DNA of 25,773 nucleotides from DMER64 sp041652255 (GTDB lineage: Bacteria > Bacteroidota > Bacteroidia > Bacteroidales > UBA932), in contig JBAZHT010000022.1 in the NCBI GenBank assembly GCA_041652255.1, forward strand, positions 1 to 25,773. The letters are read 5' to 3'. Both the position numbers and the translations under genes were made by a program. Shown piece by piece: positions 15,662 through 23,224 of this stretch (its first letter is position 1; each line of letters opens with the position of its first letter). The notes beneath the pieces were generated by a model. That model ran no database searches. It saw nothing but the letters and a program-made list of their open reading frames with translations, and was not told the origin of the DNA.

Positions 15662-16227
15662 CTGAATTGCCGGGCCATTTTTTCGAGCGCGCGTTTTCTG
15701 TGCGAAATATGGTTTTTCTCCGTCGCCGTTAATTCGGCGAACGTTTTGTTATACCCTTCCGGGACAAATACGGGGTCGTATCCGAACCCTCCCGTACCTT
15801 TTGGTGTGTGGATAATCTTTCCTTCAACCACCCCTTCAAAAAATTCCGTTCTTCCTTCGTTTATGAGTGCAATGACACAACGGAAACGGGCCGTCCTGAC
15901 CGCTTGCTTTTGCAATTGGTGCAATAGTTTTTTAACGTTCTCCGAAGGGGAACAGGCTTCTCCGGCATAACGAGCCGAGTATACCCCCGGTGCCCCGTTG
16001 AGAGCGTCCACTTCCAACCCGGTGTCGTCGGCAAAGCAGGGCATTCCGAATTTTTCCCGGATAAATGCCGCTTTTTGCAAGGCATTTTCTTTTAATGTCG
16101 CGCCTGTTTCCGGGATCTCTCCGGAAAACCCGAGTGATGACGGCATAATTATTGAAACCAAAGGTCCGAGTATGGTTCGGGCTTCTTCACATTTATGTAC
16201 GTTACCGGTGGCGAAAATCAATTCCAT
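15658..16227 (-). CDS. rdgB: XTP/dITP diphosphatase (RdgB/HAM1)
   Basis: The enzyme hydrolyses non-canonical purine nucleotides (dITP, XTP, dHAPTP) to monophosphates, keeping them out of DNA. The 189-residue protein has the full HAM1 signature: FATGNVHK (5-12), ETGATLKENA (40-49), FADDTGLEVDAL (65-76, with the metal-binding acidic pair D67-D68), GVYSARYAG (81-89), GFGYDPVF (147-154) and SHR (175-177). ATG at 16227 is fixed by this start and by a consensus promoter ending only 3 bases upstream; a longer reading to 16359 would cross the divergent S41 gene. It leads the unit rdgB-recO-GH3-luxE-like. Confidence 0.97.
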   Translation of the reverse strand: MELIFATGNVHKCEEARTILGPLVSIIMPSSLGFSGEIPETGATLKENALQKAAFIREKFGMPCFADDTGLEVDALNGAPGVYSARYAGEACSPSENVKKLLHQLQKQAVRTARFRCVIALINEGRTEFFEGVVEGKIIHTPKGTGGFGYDPVFVPEGYNKTFAELTATEKNHISHRKRALEKMARQFR

Positions 16228-16230
16228 ACC

Positions 16231-16263
16231 CAAAGATAGAAGAATTGTAGTAATTTTGTCAAA
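16231..16263 (-). promoter_or_regulatory. Consensus Bacteroidota promoter of rdgB (leaderless)
   Basis: On the minus strand, TTTG (16263-16260), exactly 21 bases, then TATCTTTG (16238-16231), a full match to TTTG-N19-21-TAnnTTTG. Only 3 bases separate it from the rdgB ATG, so the transcript should begin at the start codon itself. It overlaps the candidate -7 box of the divergent S41 gene. Confidence 0.82.
16251..16258 (+). promoter_or_regulatory. Putative -7 element of the S41 peptidase gene
   Basis: TAATTTTG matches TAnnTTTG and ends 21 bases before the ATG at 16280. It lies between the rdgB -7 and -33 boxes on the other strand, so the two promoters would compete. No -33 match is seen. Confidence 0.4.
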
Positions 16264-16279
16264 TATATAATTTATAACA

Positions 16280-17839
16280 ATGAAGCTTAAAGCGATACTT
16301 CTTGCACTCATTTTGCCCCTGATGGCCAATGCCCAAAGTGCCGATTTCAACACTTCCAAAAGCCTGGATATTTTTCATTCCCTGTTGCGGGAAATATCGC
16401 TCTATTATGTAGACTCTGTAGCGTTGGACGATCTGGTTTACACAGGGATCCGGGCCATGCTCTCCACTATGGATCCTTACACGGAATTCATTCCGGAAGA
16501 AGAAAACGAATCCATTGAGATCATGACCACGGGAAGCTACGGGGGCGTAGGCGCATTGATCAAAAAACGACCCGGTGAGGGCGTGTTGGTATCCGAACCG
16601 TATGCCGGATCTCCTGCGGTAAAAGCAGGTCTGATTGCCGGTGACGTTATTCTTGCCATAGACGGCAGTCCGGTAGCAGACCTGAGTGCCGATACATGCA
16701 GTTCTCTTATGAAGGGGACTCCCGGGACCGAAGTAGAGTTTCTGGTGAAAAAACTCAAAGGCGGAGACACGTTGTCTATAAAGGTAACTCGCGAAAAAGT
16801 CCATATTTCCGATGTCGGTCTTGCCTGTATGATGCGGGATAGCATCGCCTATATACGGATGACCGGATTTACCCAGGGCGGGGCCGCAGACGTAAGAAAA
16901 GCCCTCAGGAAGATGAAGGAGGACCATCCCGTTAAGGGTATTGTCCTGGATCTGAGAGGGAACGGAGGCGGTCTTATGGATGAAGCTGTAAAACTGCTTT
17001 CCGTTTTCCTGCCCCGAAATACTATGGTGGTATCTGCCAAAGGCAGGATTGAACGGTTTGATGTGGAACATTATACAAAAGAAGAACCTTTGGATACGGA
17101 AACGCCCCTGGCAGTTTTGGTAAACAACCATTCGGCATCTTCCTCCGAAATAGTGGCAGGAGCCGTTCAGGACCTGAAAAGAGGTGTGATCGTGGGAGAA
17201 AAAACCTTTGGGAAAGGATTGGTACAGACCATAAGACCACTGAGTTACAACGCCAACCTGAAAATTACCACGGCAAAATATTACATTCCCAGCGGTAGGT
17301 GTGTGCAATCGTTGGATTACGAACACAGGAACGGAGACGGAACACCCGGTCTGAATGAAGAAGGAGGCATTGTTCCCGATCATACGGTTTCTTTACCCTT
17401 CTACAGCCGGATAGCCATGGAGCTGGTAGCCAGGGACTACCTGCATGAATATTCATTGCTTTATTATACCCGGCACGATGCCATTCCCCCGGCAGAAGCT
17501 TTTTATTTATCCGATGAAGATTACAATGACTTTGTAGAAGTGACGGCCGCAAAGGAATTTGACGATCGCAGTGCTACGGAGATCCTTTTGGAAACATTTT
17601 CCAAAACTGCAAAATCTGAGGGATATAGCGAATTGATTGATAAAGAAATAAGTGCATTAAAAAGTGCCCTGTCCGCGGATAAGGCCCGCGACCTGCACCA
17701 TTACCGCCAGGAGATCCAACCTTTGCTGGAAGAAGAAATAGCCTGCCGGTACTACCTTCAGGAAGGAAGGTTCAGAAGCATGAACCGGGATGATGTTCAA
17801 TTGTATAAAGCATTGTCAGTAGTGGGACACAATAAATAA
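16280..17839 (+). CDS. S41 family C-terminal processing peptidase
   Basis: A 519-residue serine protease of the CTP/Prc type, which trims or degrades periplasmic proteins from the C-terminus. A signal peptide covers residues 1-18 (ending MANA, before Gln). A PDZ domain spans about 85-175, with YGGVGALI at 87-94. The S41 core follows: VLDLRGNGGG at 222-231, the nucleophile Ser287 in SASSSEIVAGA, and Lys312 in TFGKGLVQT, giving the Ser-Lys dyad 25 residues apart as in E. coli Prc. The C-terminal ~180 residues are helical, as in Bacteroidota members. It is divergent from rdgB and is followed 34 bases later by a bactofilin with its own candidate promoter. Confidence 0.95.
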   Translation: MKLKAILLALILPLMANAQSADFNTSKSLDIFHSLLREISLYYVDSVALDDLVYTGIRAMLSTMDPYTEFIPEEENESIEIMTTGSYGGVGALIKKRPGEGVLVSEPYAGSPAVKAGLIAGDVILAIDGSPVADLSADTCSSLMKGTPGTEVEFLVKKLKGGDTLSIKVTREKVHISDVGLACMMRDSIAYIRMTGFTQGGAADVRKALRKMKEDHPVKGIVLDLRGNGGGLMDEAVKLLSVFLPRNTMVVSAKGRIERFDVEHYTKEEPLDTETPLAVLVNNHSASSSEIVAGAVQDLKRGVIVGEKTFGKGLVQTIRPLSYNANLKITTAKYYIPSGRCVQSLDYEHRNGDGTPGLNEEGGIVPDHTVSLPFYSRIAMELVARDYLHEYSLLYYTRHDAIPPAEAFYLSDEDYNDFVEVTAAKEFDDRSATEILLETFSKTAKSEGYSELIDKEISALKSALSADKARDLHHYRQEIQPLLEEEIACRYYLQEGRFRSMNRDDVQLYKALSVVGHNK

Positions 17840-17844
17840 TATGT

Positions 17845-17852
17845 TATATTTG
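17845..17852 (+). promoter_or_regulatory. Putative -7 element of the bactofilin gene
   Basis: TATATTTG matches TAnnTTTG and ends 21 bases before the ATG at 17874. It lies in the 34 bases after the S41 stop. An upstream ATG at 17841 overlaps this box and is therefore unlikely to be the start. Confidence 0.5.
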
Positions 17853-17873
17853 TTGTCGAATAAAAAAACGATT

Positions 17874-18317
17874 ATGGCACTGGATAAAGAAAACGGTTCA
17901 ACTCAACTGAACAACGTCACCCGCATATGCGGCAATACCAAAATTGAAGGCAGTATTACAACCCAGCACGACATCCGTATTGACGGTTATTTGGAAGGAC
18001 AGATTAAAACCGAAGGAAAACTGGTAATTGGCGAAACCGGTAAATGTACCGGGGAGGCCGAATGCAAATGTGTGGATATCAGCGGCAGTTTTGACGGGAT
18101 ATTAAGAGTTTCAGAACTGGCTTCATTACGAGACAAATGCATTTTTACCGGCGAACTTCATTCGGATCAGCTATCCATAGAACCTACCGTACGTATAAGC
18201 GGGCAGATCATTTCTCCCGAGTTGTCCAAAAAAGAGGATAAAAAAGCCGTTCCCATACCTCCGCCGTCTCCCGCATCAGGAGGCAGTCCTGATATAAGAA
18301 CACCCGAGAAAAAATAA
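17874..18317 (+). CDS. Bactofilin (polymer-forming cytoskeletal protein)
   Basis: Bactofilins polymerise without nucleotide into filaments that organise cell-wall or envelope machinery. The 147-residue protein has the central right-handed beta-helix (about 14-115) with short repeated strands: NTKIEGSITTQHDIRIDGYLE, GKLVIGETGKCTGEAECKC, VDISGSFDGIL. These match the G-x-(I/L)-x-G rhythm of the family. The N-terminal tail is short and the C-terminal tail is Pro/Ser-rich and disordered (120-147, with IPPPSPASGG). Translation from 17874 (MALDKENG) is preferred over 17841. It converges with the MATE gene after only 6 bases. Its place behind a periplasmic CTP protease suggests, but does not prove, a shared envelope role. 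Confidence 0.9.
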   Translation: MALDKENGSTQLNNVTRICGNTKIEGSITTQHDIRIDGYLEGQIKTEGKLVIGETGKCTGEAECKCVDISGSFDGILRVSELASLRDKCIFTGELHSDQLSIEPTVRISGQIISPELSKKEDKKAVPIPPPSPASGGSPDIRTPEKK

Positions 18318-18323
18318 GGGGAG

Positions 18324-19634
18324 TCAGATTATTTTGAAAACATGTTTTCGCGCCAACACGGTCTGAACAAGAGAACGTGCGACCAGGTGTGCGGCATATC
18401 CTATCCATAGTGCCTGTATCCCCAGACCGGGTTCCAGTAGAATGTAACTTGCATAAAATGCCAATACGGAAATGATCATGGTATTGCGCAATGCCTTGCT
18501 GGCCGTTGCTCCTATAAAGATCCCGTCCCACATGAATGTCAGACTTGATAGCAATGGCATGCTGTACAGCCAGGGCAGGAAAGGCTGAGCGGCATTGATG
18601 ACTCCCGGGGTAGACGTCATAAGTCTTAGAAGCCACTGATCTCCAACTATATAAAAGACAGTAGAAACGATGCCGACGGCAGCTGTCCAAATAAAAAGTA
18701 TTTTCACCGAACGTACCAGGGATAATTTGTCCCGCGCGCCAATGAACTTGCCGGTCAACGCTTCACCGGCATAGGCAAACCCGTCCACAAAATAGGCAAA
18801 CAGGAGCAACAATTTCATCATGATGGTTGCCACTGCCAGAAGCGTATCTCCATACTTGGCCGCCAAAAAAGTAAAACCGGTATATACCAGCAACATACAA
18901 ATTGATCTCACAAAAAGATTTCCGCTAAGGGTAAAATACCGCTTCCAGCCGTTTTTTCTCCAGATAGATTTCCATTTTACAAACGGGGCCAGTTTCCTGT
19001 AATACAAAACAAGAAGCACAACAGCACAGACGATTCCGATATATTGAGAAAAAAGGGTTCCCAATGCGACTCCCCTCAGGCCCATGTTGCAAGACAGTGC
19101 CAGGTAAATGCTCAGTCCAATATTGGACCCGTTGATGATCACATCCATGATCATGGATGCAAACGTATTTTGAACGCCAATGAACCACCCCCTTAGAACA
19201 AAGAGCATAAGTACAGCCGGAGCTGCCCAGATCCGTATGAAAAAATATTCACGGGCCAGCATTTCCACCTGCGGAGAAGATGGTGACAGCCACAGGATCA
19301 TCCGTGCAAAAGGCCACTGTATCAGGATCAAAAGCAACGAAAAACCTAAAGCAACGGCAAGACCTTGTAACCCTGTACGAACGATTTCATGACTGTCTCC
19401 TTTTCCGTAAGCCTGGGCTGTAATACCGGCGGTACCGATCCGCAAAAAGCCGAAATTCCAATACAACAAATCAAACAAAGTGGACCCTATGGCTATACCG
19501 CCAATGGCAGTGGCAGAACCCAAACGTCCGGCTATGGCTGTATCTGCCATCCCTACCAGGGGAATGGTGATCCCTGCCAAAATGCTGGGCAGGGCCAGGT
19601 CCAGTATTTGCCGGTTAATGCTTTTTATTTTCAT
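18324..19634 (-). CDS. MATE family efflux transporter (DinF-like)
   Basis: A 436-residue inner-membrane protein with about 12 hydrophobic segments, from LALPSILAGITIPLVGMADTA (typical MATE first helix) to the C-terminal IGYAAHLVARSLVQTVL. Family exporters use a sodium or proton gradient to expel cationic or other small molecules. GTAGITAQAYGKGD near 67-80 and the matching second-half segment FVDGFAYAGEALTGKFIGA are typical of the DinF branch, where the two six-helix halves repeat. The substrate cannot be predicted. It follows rsgA after 8 bases and is probably read from the same promoter. Its 3' end is 6 bases from the convergent bactofilin gene, with no hairpin between. Confidence 0.93.
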   Translation of the reverse strand: MKIKSINRQILDLALPSILAGITIPLVGMADTAIAGRLGSATAIGGIAIGSTLFDLLYWNFGFLRIGTAGITAQAYGKGDSHEIVRTGLQGLAVALGFSLLLILIQWPFARMILWLSPSSPQVEMLAREYFFIRIWAAPAVLMLFVLRGWFIGVQNTFASMIMDVIINGSNIGLSIYLALSCNMGLRGVALGTLFSQYIGIVCAVVLLVLYYRKLAPFVKWKSIWRKNGWKRYFTLSGNLFVRSICMLLVYTGFTFLAAKYGDTLLAVATIMMKLLLLFAYFVDGFAYAGEALTGKFIGARDKLSLVRSVKILFIWTAAVGIVSTVFYIVGDQWLLRLMTSTPGVINAAQPFLPWLYSMPLLSSLTFMWDGIFIGATASKALRNTMIISVLAFYASYILLEPGLGIQALWIGYAAHLVARSLVQTVLARKHVFKII

Positions 19635-19642
19635 AGGGGATA

Positions 19643-20611
19643 TCAGGTCCGGTATTTTCCTCCATCGGGATCTTCCAGCATTTTCAGGTAACTTTCGTAG
19701 CGCTCTGCAGGAATCAGACCTTGTTTAACCGCATCCCGTACCGCACAATCCGGCTCTTCTGCATGCAAACATCCATTAAAACGACAATTGGCCGAAACGG
19801 CAAAGATCTCCGGAAAATAATGAGACAATTCCTCTTTGGTTATTTCCAAAAGGCCGAACCCTCTTATTCCGGGACTGTCAATAATATACCCGCCGCTCTG
19901 CAAGGGGTGCATTTCGTAAAATGTGGTAGTATGTTTTCCGGTAAGATGAGCTTGTGATATTGGGGCTGTTTTAAGATGCAGGGAAGTATCCAGCTTGTTG
20001 GCAAGAGAAGATTTTCCAACGCCCGATATTCCCGAAAAAAGTGAAATTTTATCTTTTAGTTGGTGGGTAAGCTTATCGGTCCCTTCTCCTGTTTTGGCTG
20101 AAACTTCCATGACCGTGTACCCGGCTTTTTGATAAAGGTCCCTAATATGTGCAGCTTGCGGGGCATAATCACGTGCCCATTGCAATTCGTCTGTTTTGTT
20201 GATAATAAGGGTGACCGGGACACGGTAAGCCTGACAGGTCACCAAAAAACGGTCAATAAACTGAAACGGTGTTTCCGGTTCGGTAGCACTCAGCAGGATG
20301 TAGGCCCAATCAATATTGGCGGCAATAATATGTGCCTGCCGGGACAGGTTTACGGATTTACGGATCAGGTAATTTTTTCTGGGCAGGATTTCTGAAATGA
20401 CCGCATGGTTTTCTTTGCCGTTGCCTGCCGGCTGTCGGTATCCGTTCACCTTATCTCCCACGGCAACCGGATTGGTAAGCTTGTCGCCCTTAAGCCTGAG
20501 CTTTCCGCTCAATACGGCCGTAAACGGATCCCATTGAGGCAGAAAAGTAAGCCGGTACAGGGATCCGGTCTGTTTTATGACAGTCGCGTTTTGAAAGACT
20601 TGTTGTTCCAT
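19643..20611 (-). CDS. rsgA: Ribosome small subunit-dependent GTPase RsgA
   Basis: RsgA (YjeQ) is a GTPase that checks and completes 30S subunit maturation. The 322-residue protein has an N-terminal OB-fold (about 1-75), then the circularly permuted GTPase with motifs in the order G4 (NKTDE, 138-142), G5 (SAKTG, 171-175), G1 (GISGVGKSS, 194-202), G2 (HTTT, 227-230) and G3 (DSPG, 245-248). The C-terminal zinc knuckle is C276, C281, H283, C289. The ATG at 20611 starts the OB-fold correctly; any longer version would enter the divergent polyprenyl synthase promoter. A MATE exporter follows after 8 bases. Confidence 0.97.
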   Translation of the reverse strand: MEQQVFQNATVIKQTGSLYRLTFLPQWDPFTAVLSGKLRLKGDKLTNPVAVGDKVNGYRQPAGNGKENHAVISEILPRKNYLIRKSVNLSRQAHIIAANIDWAYILLSATEPETPFQFIDRFLVTCQAYRVPVTLIINKTDELQWARDYAPQAAHIRDLYQKAGYTVMEVSAKTGEGTDKLTHQLKDKISLFSGISGVGKSSLANKLDTSLHLKTAPISQAHLTGKHTTTFYEMHPLQSGGYIIDSPGIRGFGLLEITKEELSHYFPEIFAVSANCRFNGCLHAEEPDCAVRDAVKQGLIPAERYESYLKMLEDPDGGKYRT

Positions 20612-20631
20612 CAGACCCGGGTTTAAGGGCT

Positions 20632-20639
20632 TAAAGGTA
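20632..20639 (-). promoter_or_regulatory. Putative -7 element of rsgA
   Basis: TACCTTTA on the minus strand, one base off TAnnTTTG, ends 20 bases before the rsgA ATG. It overlaps the end of the palindrome TTTAAG-GG-CTTAAA at 20622-20635. No -33 match is seen. Confidence 0.4.
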
Positions 20640-20659
20640 CGAAAATGCTGAAAAAAGAC

Positions 20660-20667
20660 TACCTTTG
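20660..20667 (+). promoter_or_regulatory. Putative -7 element of the polyprenyl synthase operon (near-leaderless)
   Basis: TACCTTTG is an exact TAnnTTTG match, 4 bases before the ATG at 20672, predicting a transcript that begins at or next to the start codon. It also argues against the ATG at 20645, which would place the promoter inside the gene. Confidence 0.55.
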
Positions 20668-20671
20668 TAAT

Positions 20672-21643
20672 ATGTTTACAGTAAACGAAATACAAGGCTT
20701 TGTAAACCAGGGAATTCATAGTCTGATAGAGTCTTATGAACACAGCAGGTTGCATTTGCCTGTTGAATATGCCCTCTCTTCCGGAGGAAAAAGACTGCGT
20801 CCCGTTCTGTGTCTTATGACGTACAATGTTTTTTCGGACAATTTACCTTCAGAGGTCCTCTATCCGGCCCTCGGTCTTGAAGTATACCATAATTTCACAT
20901 TGGTACATGACGATGTTATGGACCATTCGGTTATGAGGAGGAACCGCATGACAGTTCATAAGAAATGGGATCTTAATACAGCCATTTTGTCAGGAGATGC
21001 TTTGTGTATGCTGGCTTATAAATACATCAGCCGGTCCCATAAAGATGTTCTGTCTTCTGTGCTGAAGGTATTCCACAAAGCGGCAGAAGATGTTTGCGAA
21101 GGACAGCAACTGGATATGGAATATGAATCCCAAACTTATATCACTGAAGAAGAATATATTGACATGATCTCCAAAAAGACAGGGGCTCTGCTTGCCTGTT
21201 CTTTCCAGTTGGGAGGATTGTGTGCAAGGGTCCCGGAAAAAACCGTGGAAAACCTTTATGAAGCAGGTATTTCACTGGGGATCGCCTTCCAGATACAGGA
21301 TGATTATCTGGACGTATACGGAGATTCCAACGTATTTGGGAAATCCACGGGGACCGATATTGCCAACAACAAAAAAACATGGCTCCTGACGTATGCGTTG
21401 CATCATGCCTCGGGACAGTATCTTACCGAACTGACCCGGTTGCTTGATAATAATGAACAACCGGAAAGAATAGCCGGGATACTGGAAATTTACAATAAAC
21501 TGGGAATGAAACAGGCGGCGGAAGAGCGCATAAGCCATTATATGGAAGACGCCCTGAAAATCCTAAGCACAATCAACCCGCATAAAGGCAGAACGGAATT
21601 ATTGACGGAATACATTCAAAGCCTGATGAACAGAAACAGGTAA
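20672..21643 (+). CDS. Polyprenyl diphosphate synthase (farnesyl/geranylgeranyl type)
   Basis: A 323-residue trans-prenyltransferase that condenses isopentenyl diphosphate with allylic diphosphates. Both Asp-rich motifs are present: DDVMD at 80-84 and DDYLD at 210-214, with GGKRLRP at 38-44 for the IPP site. The aromatic Phe75, five residues before the first Asp, usually limits chain length, so a C15-C20 product is more likely than a long quinone side chain; this is an inference. ATG at 20672 (MFTVNEI) fits the family N-terminus and the promoter. The gene heads a tight operon with DUF4254, GT9 and U32 genes. It diverges from rsgA. Confidence 0.93.
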   Translation: MFTVNEIQGFVNQGIHSLIESYEHSRLHLPVEYALSSGGKRLRPVLCLMTYNVFSDNLPSEVLYPALGLEVYHNFTLVHDDVMDHSVMRRNRMTVHKKWDLNTAILSGDALCMLAYKYISRSHKDVLSSVLKVFHKAAEDVCEGQQLDMEYESQTYITEEEYIDMISKKTGALLACSFQLGGLCARVPEKTVENLYEAGISLGIAFQIQDDYLDVYGDSNVFGKSTGTDIANNKKTWLLTYALHHASGQYLTELTRLLDNNEQPERIAGILEIYNKLGMKQAAEERISHYMEDALKILSTINPHKGRTELLTEYIQSLMNRNR

Positions 21644-21645
21644 CC

Positions 21646-22257
21646 ATGAACACTTCTTCATTCAGCGATCACTGCAACCGGCTCTTTGACAATGTCATAA
21701 GGGATTATCACAAAGAAAACAACGTGGATGCGTTGTGTAAAAACCCATGGCCCGATCCTTCACCGGATGGCTTGTTGTATAGAAAAAACTGGATTGACAC
21801 GGTGCAATGGCATCTGGAAGATTTGATCCGCGATCCGGCAATTGATCCGGCCGAAGCTTTGCGGTTGAAACGCCGTATAGATGCTTCCAACCAGAAACGA
21901 ACGGATCTGGTGGAACAACTGGACGATTTCTTTTACCGAGAGTTTTCAGGAGTCCCCCCGTTGCCTGGAGCCCTTCTAAATACCGAAACACCTGCGTGGG
22001 CAATAGACCGGTTGTCCATTTTGGCCCTGAAGATCTACCATATGCAGCTTGAAGCAGAGAGAAAAAATTCTCCCAAGGCCCTGTCCTGCAGAGAAAAATG
22101 GGAAATTCTCACCATACAGCGCAAAGATCTCTCGCTGGCCATTGATCAGTTGCTCTCAGACCTTAAAGCAGGAAGGAAATACATGAAATTGTACAAACAG
22201 ATGAAAATGTACAACGATCCTTTCCTTAATCCCGTTTTGTATGCAAAAGGGAAATAA
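21646..22257 (+). CDS. DUF4254 protein
   Basis: A 203-residue soluble, mostly helical protein matching the Bacteroidota family DUF4254, of unknown function. Visible landmarks are an N-terminal helix, LLYRKNWIDTVQWHLEDLIR (about 43-62), which carries conserved aromatic and charged positions, RRIDASNQKRTDLVEQLDD, and a long C-terminal helix ending KMYNDPFLNPVLY. No signal peptide, membrane segment or catalytic triad is apparent. It starts 2 bases after the polyprenyl synthase stop and overlaps the GT9 gene by 17 bases. The DUF4254-GT9 pairing recurs in Bacteroidales, suggesting a link to lipopolysaccharide or other glycan synthesis, but a mechanism cannot be given. Confidence 0.8.
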   Translation: MNTSSFSDHCNRLFDNVIRDYHKENNVDALCKNPWPDPSPDGLLYRKNWIDTVQWHLEDLIRDPAIDPAEALRLKRRIDASNQKRTDLVEQLDDFFYREFSGVPPLPGALLNTETPAWAIDRLSILALKIYHMQLEAERKNSPKALSCREKWEILTIQRKDLSLAIDQLLSDLKAGRKYMKLYKQMKMYNDPFLNPVLYAKGK

Positions 22258-23224
22258 AACGCCGCATGTATTGTGTTTTCGTTTTTCGGCACTTGGAGAT
22301 GTTGCCATTGCCTCTGTCGTGTTGAAAGCCTGTGCACGGGATAACCCGTATGTGCAATTTACCCTGGCGGGTCCCGGATTGCTTGCCCCGTTATTCGAAG
22401 GGGTTCCCAATCTGAAATTGTTTCCCGTAGACAAAAAACAACCCCTGGTTGGTATGCTCAGACAGTTCATGCATTTGCAACCCACGCATATTGCCGATCT
22501 GCACAGTGTCATCCGTACGTTTGTTTTGCGTACTTTCCTGTTTTTTTCAGGATATCCCGTAGTTTTTTTGCATAAGGGAAGAAAGGCCCGAAAGCGTTTG
22601 CTTAAAGATCCGGAGAAAACACCTCCGTTGGTTCCCATGTACAGAAAATATGCACAAACCCTTGCCAGATTGGGCTTTGCCACACCCTCATTAAAGGAAA
22701 CCAATACCATTCCCCTGGAAAAAGGTCCCTGGAAAAAAGCGGGAGTAGCTCCGTTTGCACGGCACCTGGGAAAGCAATGGCCTTTGGAACGTATGCACCG
22801 CATAGTGGAATACCTTTCAGGACAGGGCACTATTGTTTATTTATTCGGAGGAGGCAGTGAAGAGCTACTGATCCTGAATGAATGGGCAAAAAACAATTCC
22901 CGCATTATCGTCGCCGGAGAAAACAAAAAGGGATTTGCCGGGGAATTGTCTGCGATAAGGGAACTGGATGTGATGATCAGCCTGGATTCGGCAAATATGC
23001 ATTTTGCCTCGGCTCTGGGAATCCCGGTCATTTCCATATGGGGAGCCACCCACCCAAAAGCCGGTTTTTACGGATGGCGGCAGGATCCGCAACGGGCCAT
23101 ACAAGGATCACTTGACTGCCGGCCTTGTTCAATATTCGGAGCAAAACCCTGTTGGAAAGGGACGTATGAATGTATGGATAAAATTACGGTAGAACATGTC
23201 ATCTCATTTTTTGAAAGAATATAA
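22241..23224 (+). CDS. Glycosyltransferase family 9 (heptosyltransferase-like)
   Basis: A 327-residue GT9 protein of the GT-B fold, the family of ADP-heptose:LPS heptosyltransferases acting at the inner face of the cytoplasmic membrane. The N-terminal domain begins with VLCFRFSALGDVAIASVVL (10-28), the acceptor-side motif of GT9. The C-terminal domain has APFARHLGKQWPLERM, the donor-binding region YLFGGGSEE, and SLDSANMHFASALGIPVISIWG, with the conserved D-S-A-x-x-H pattern. Acceptor and sugar are uncertain; Bacteroidota often lack heptose in lipid A-core. It overlaps DUF4254 by 17 bases and U32 by 29 bases, so translation is probably coupled through all three. Confidence 0.9.
   Translation: MQKGNKTPHVLCFRFSALGDVAIASVVLKACARDNPYVQFTLAGPGLLAPLFEGVPNLKLFPVDKKQPLVGMLRQFMHLQPTHIADLHSVIRTFVLRTFLFFSGYPVVFLHKGRKARKRLLKDPEKTPPLVPMYRKYAQTLARLGFATPSLKETNTIPLEKGPWKKAGVAPFARHLGKQWPLERMHRIVEYLSGQGTIVYLFGGGSEELLILNEWAKNNSRIIVAGENKKGFAGELSAIRELDVMISLDSANMHFASALGIPVISIWGATHPKAGFYGWRQDPQRAIQGSLDCRPCSIFGAKPCWKGTYECMDKITVEHVISFFERI

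Noticed and set aside
16228..16359. RdgB extended to 16359
   Set aside because: HAM1 proteins start at the MELIFATGN segment; the extension crosses the S41 gene and contains the rdgB promoter.
16259..17383. 374-codon open frame antisense to the S41 peptidase
   Set aside because: The plus-strand frame has a signal peptide, PDZ and Ser-Lys dyad; the antisense product is rich in Cys, His, Gln and Tyr with no recognisable domain, as expected of a shadow.
17841..17873. Earlier ATG for the bactofilin
   Set aside because: The added residues are encoded over the -7 candidate TATATTTG and are not bactofilin-like.
20645..20671. Earlier ATG for the polyprenyl synthase (MLKKDYLCN...)
   Set aside because: It would place an exact TAnnTTTG box inside the gene and adds nine residues not typical of the family.
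22156..22830. 224-codon open frame antisense to DUF4254/GT9
   Set aside because: It has no domain and an odd composition; the plus strand carries clear GT9 motifs.
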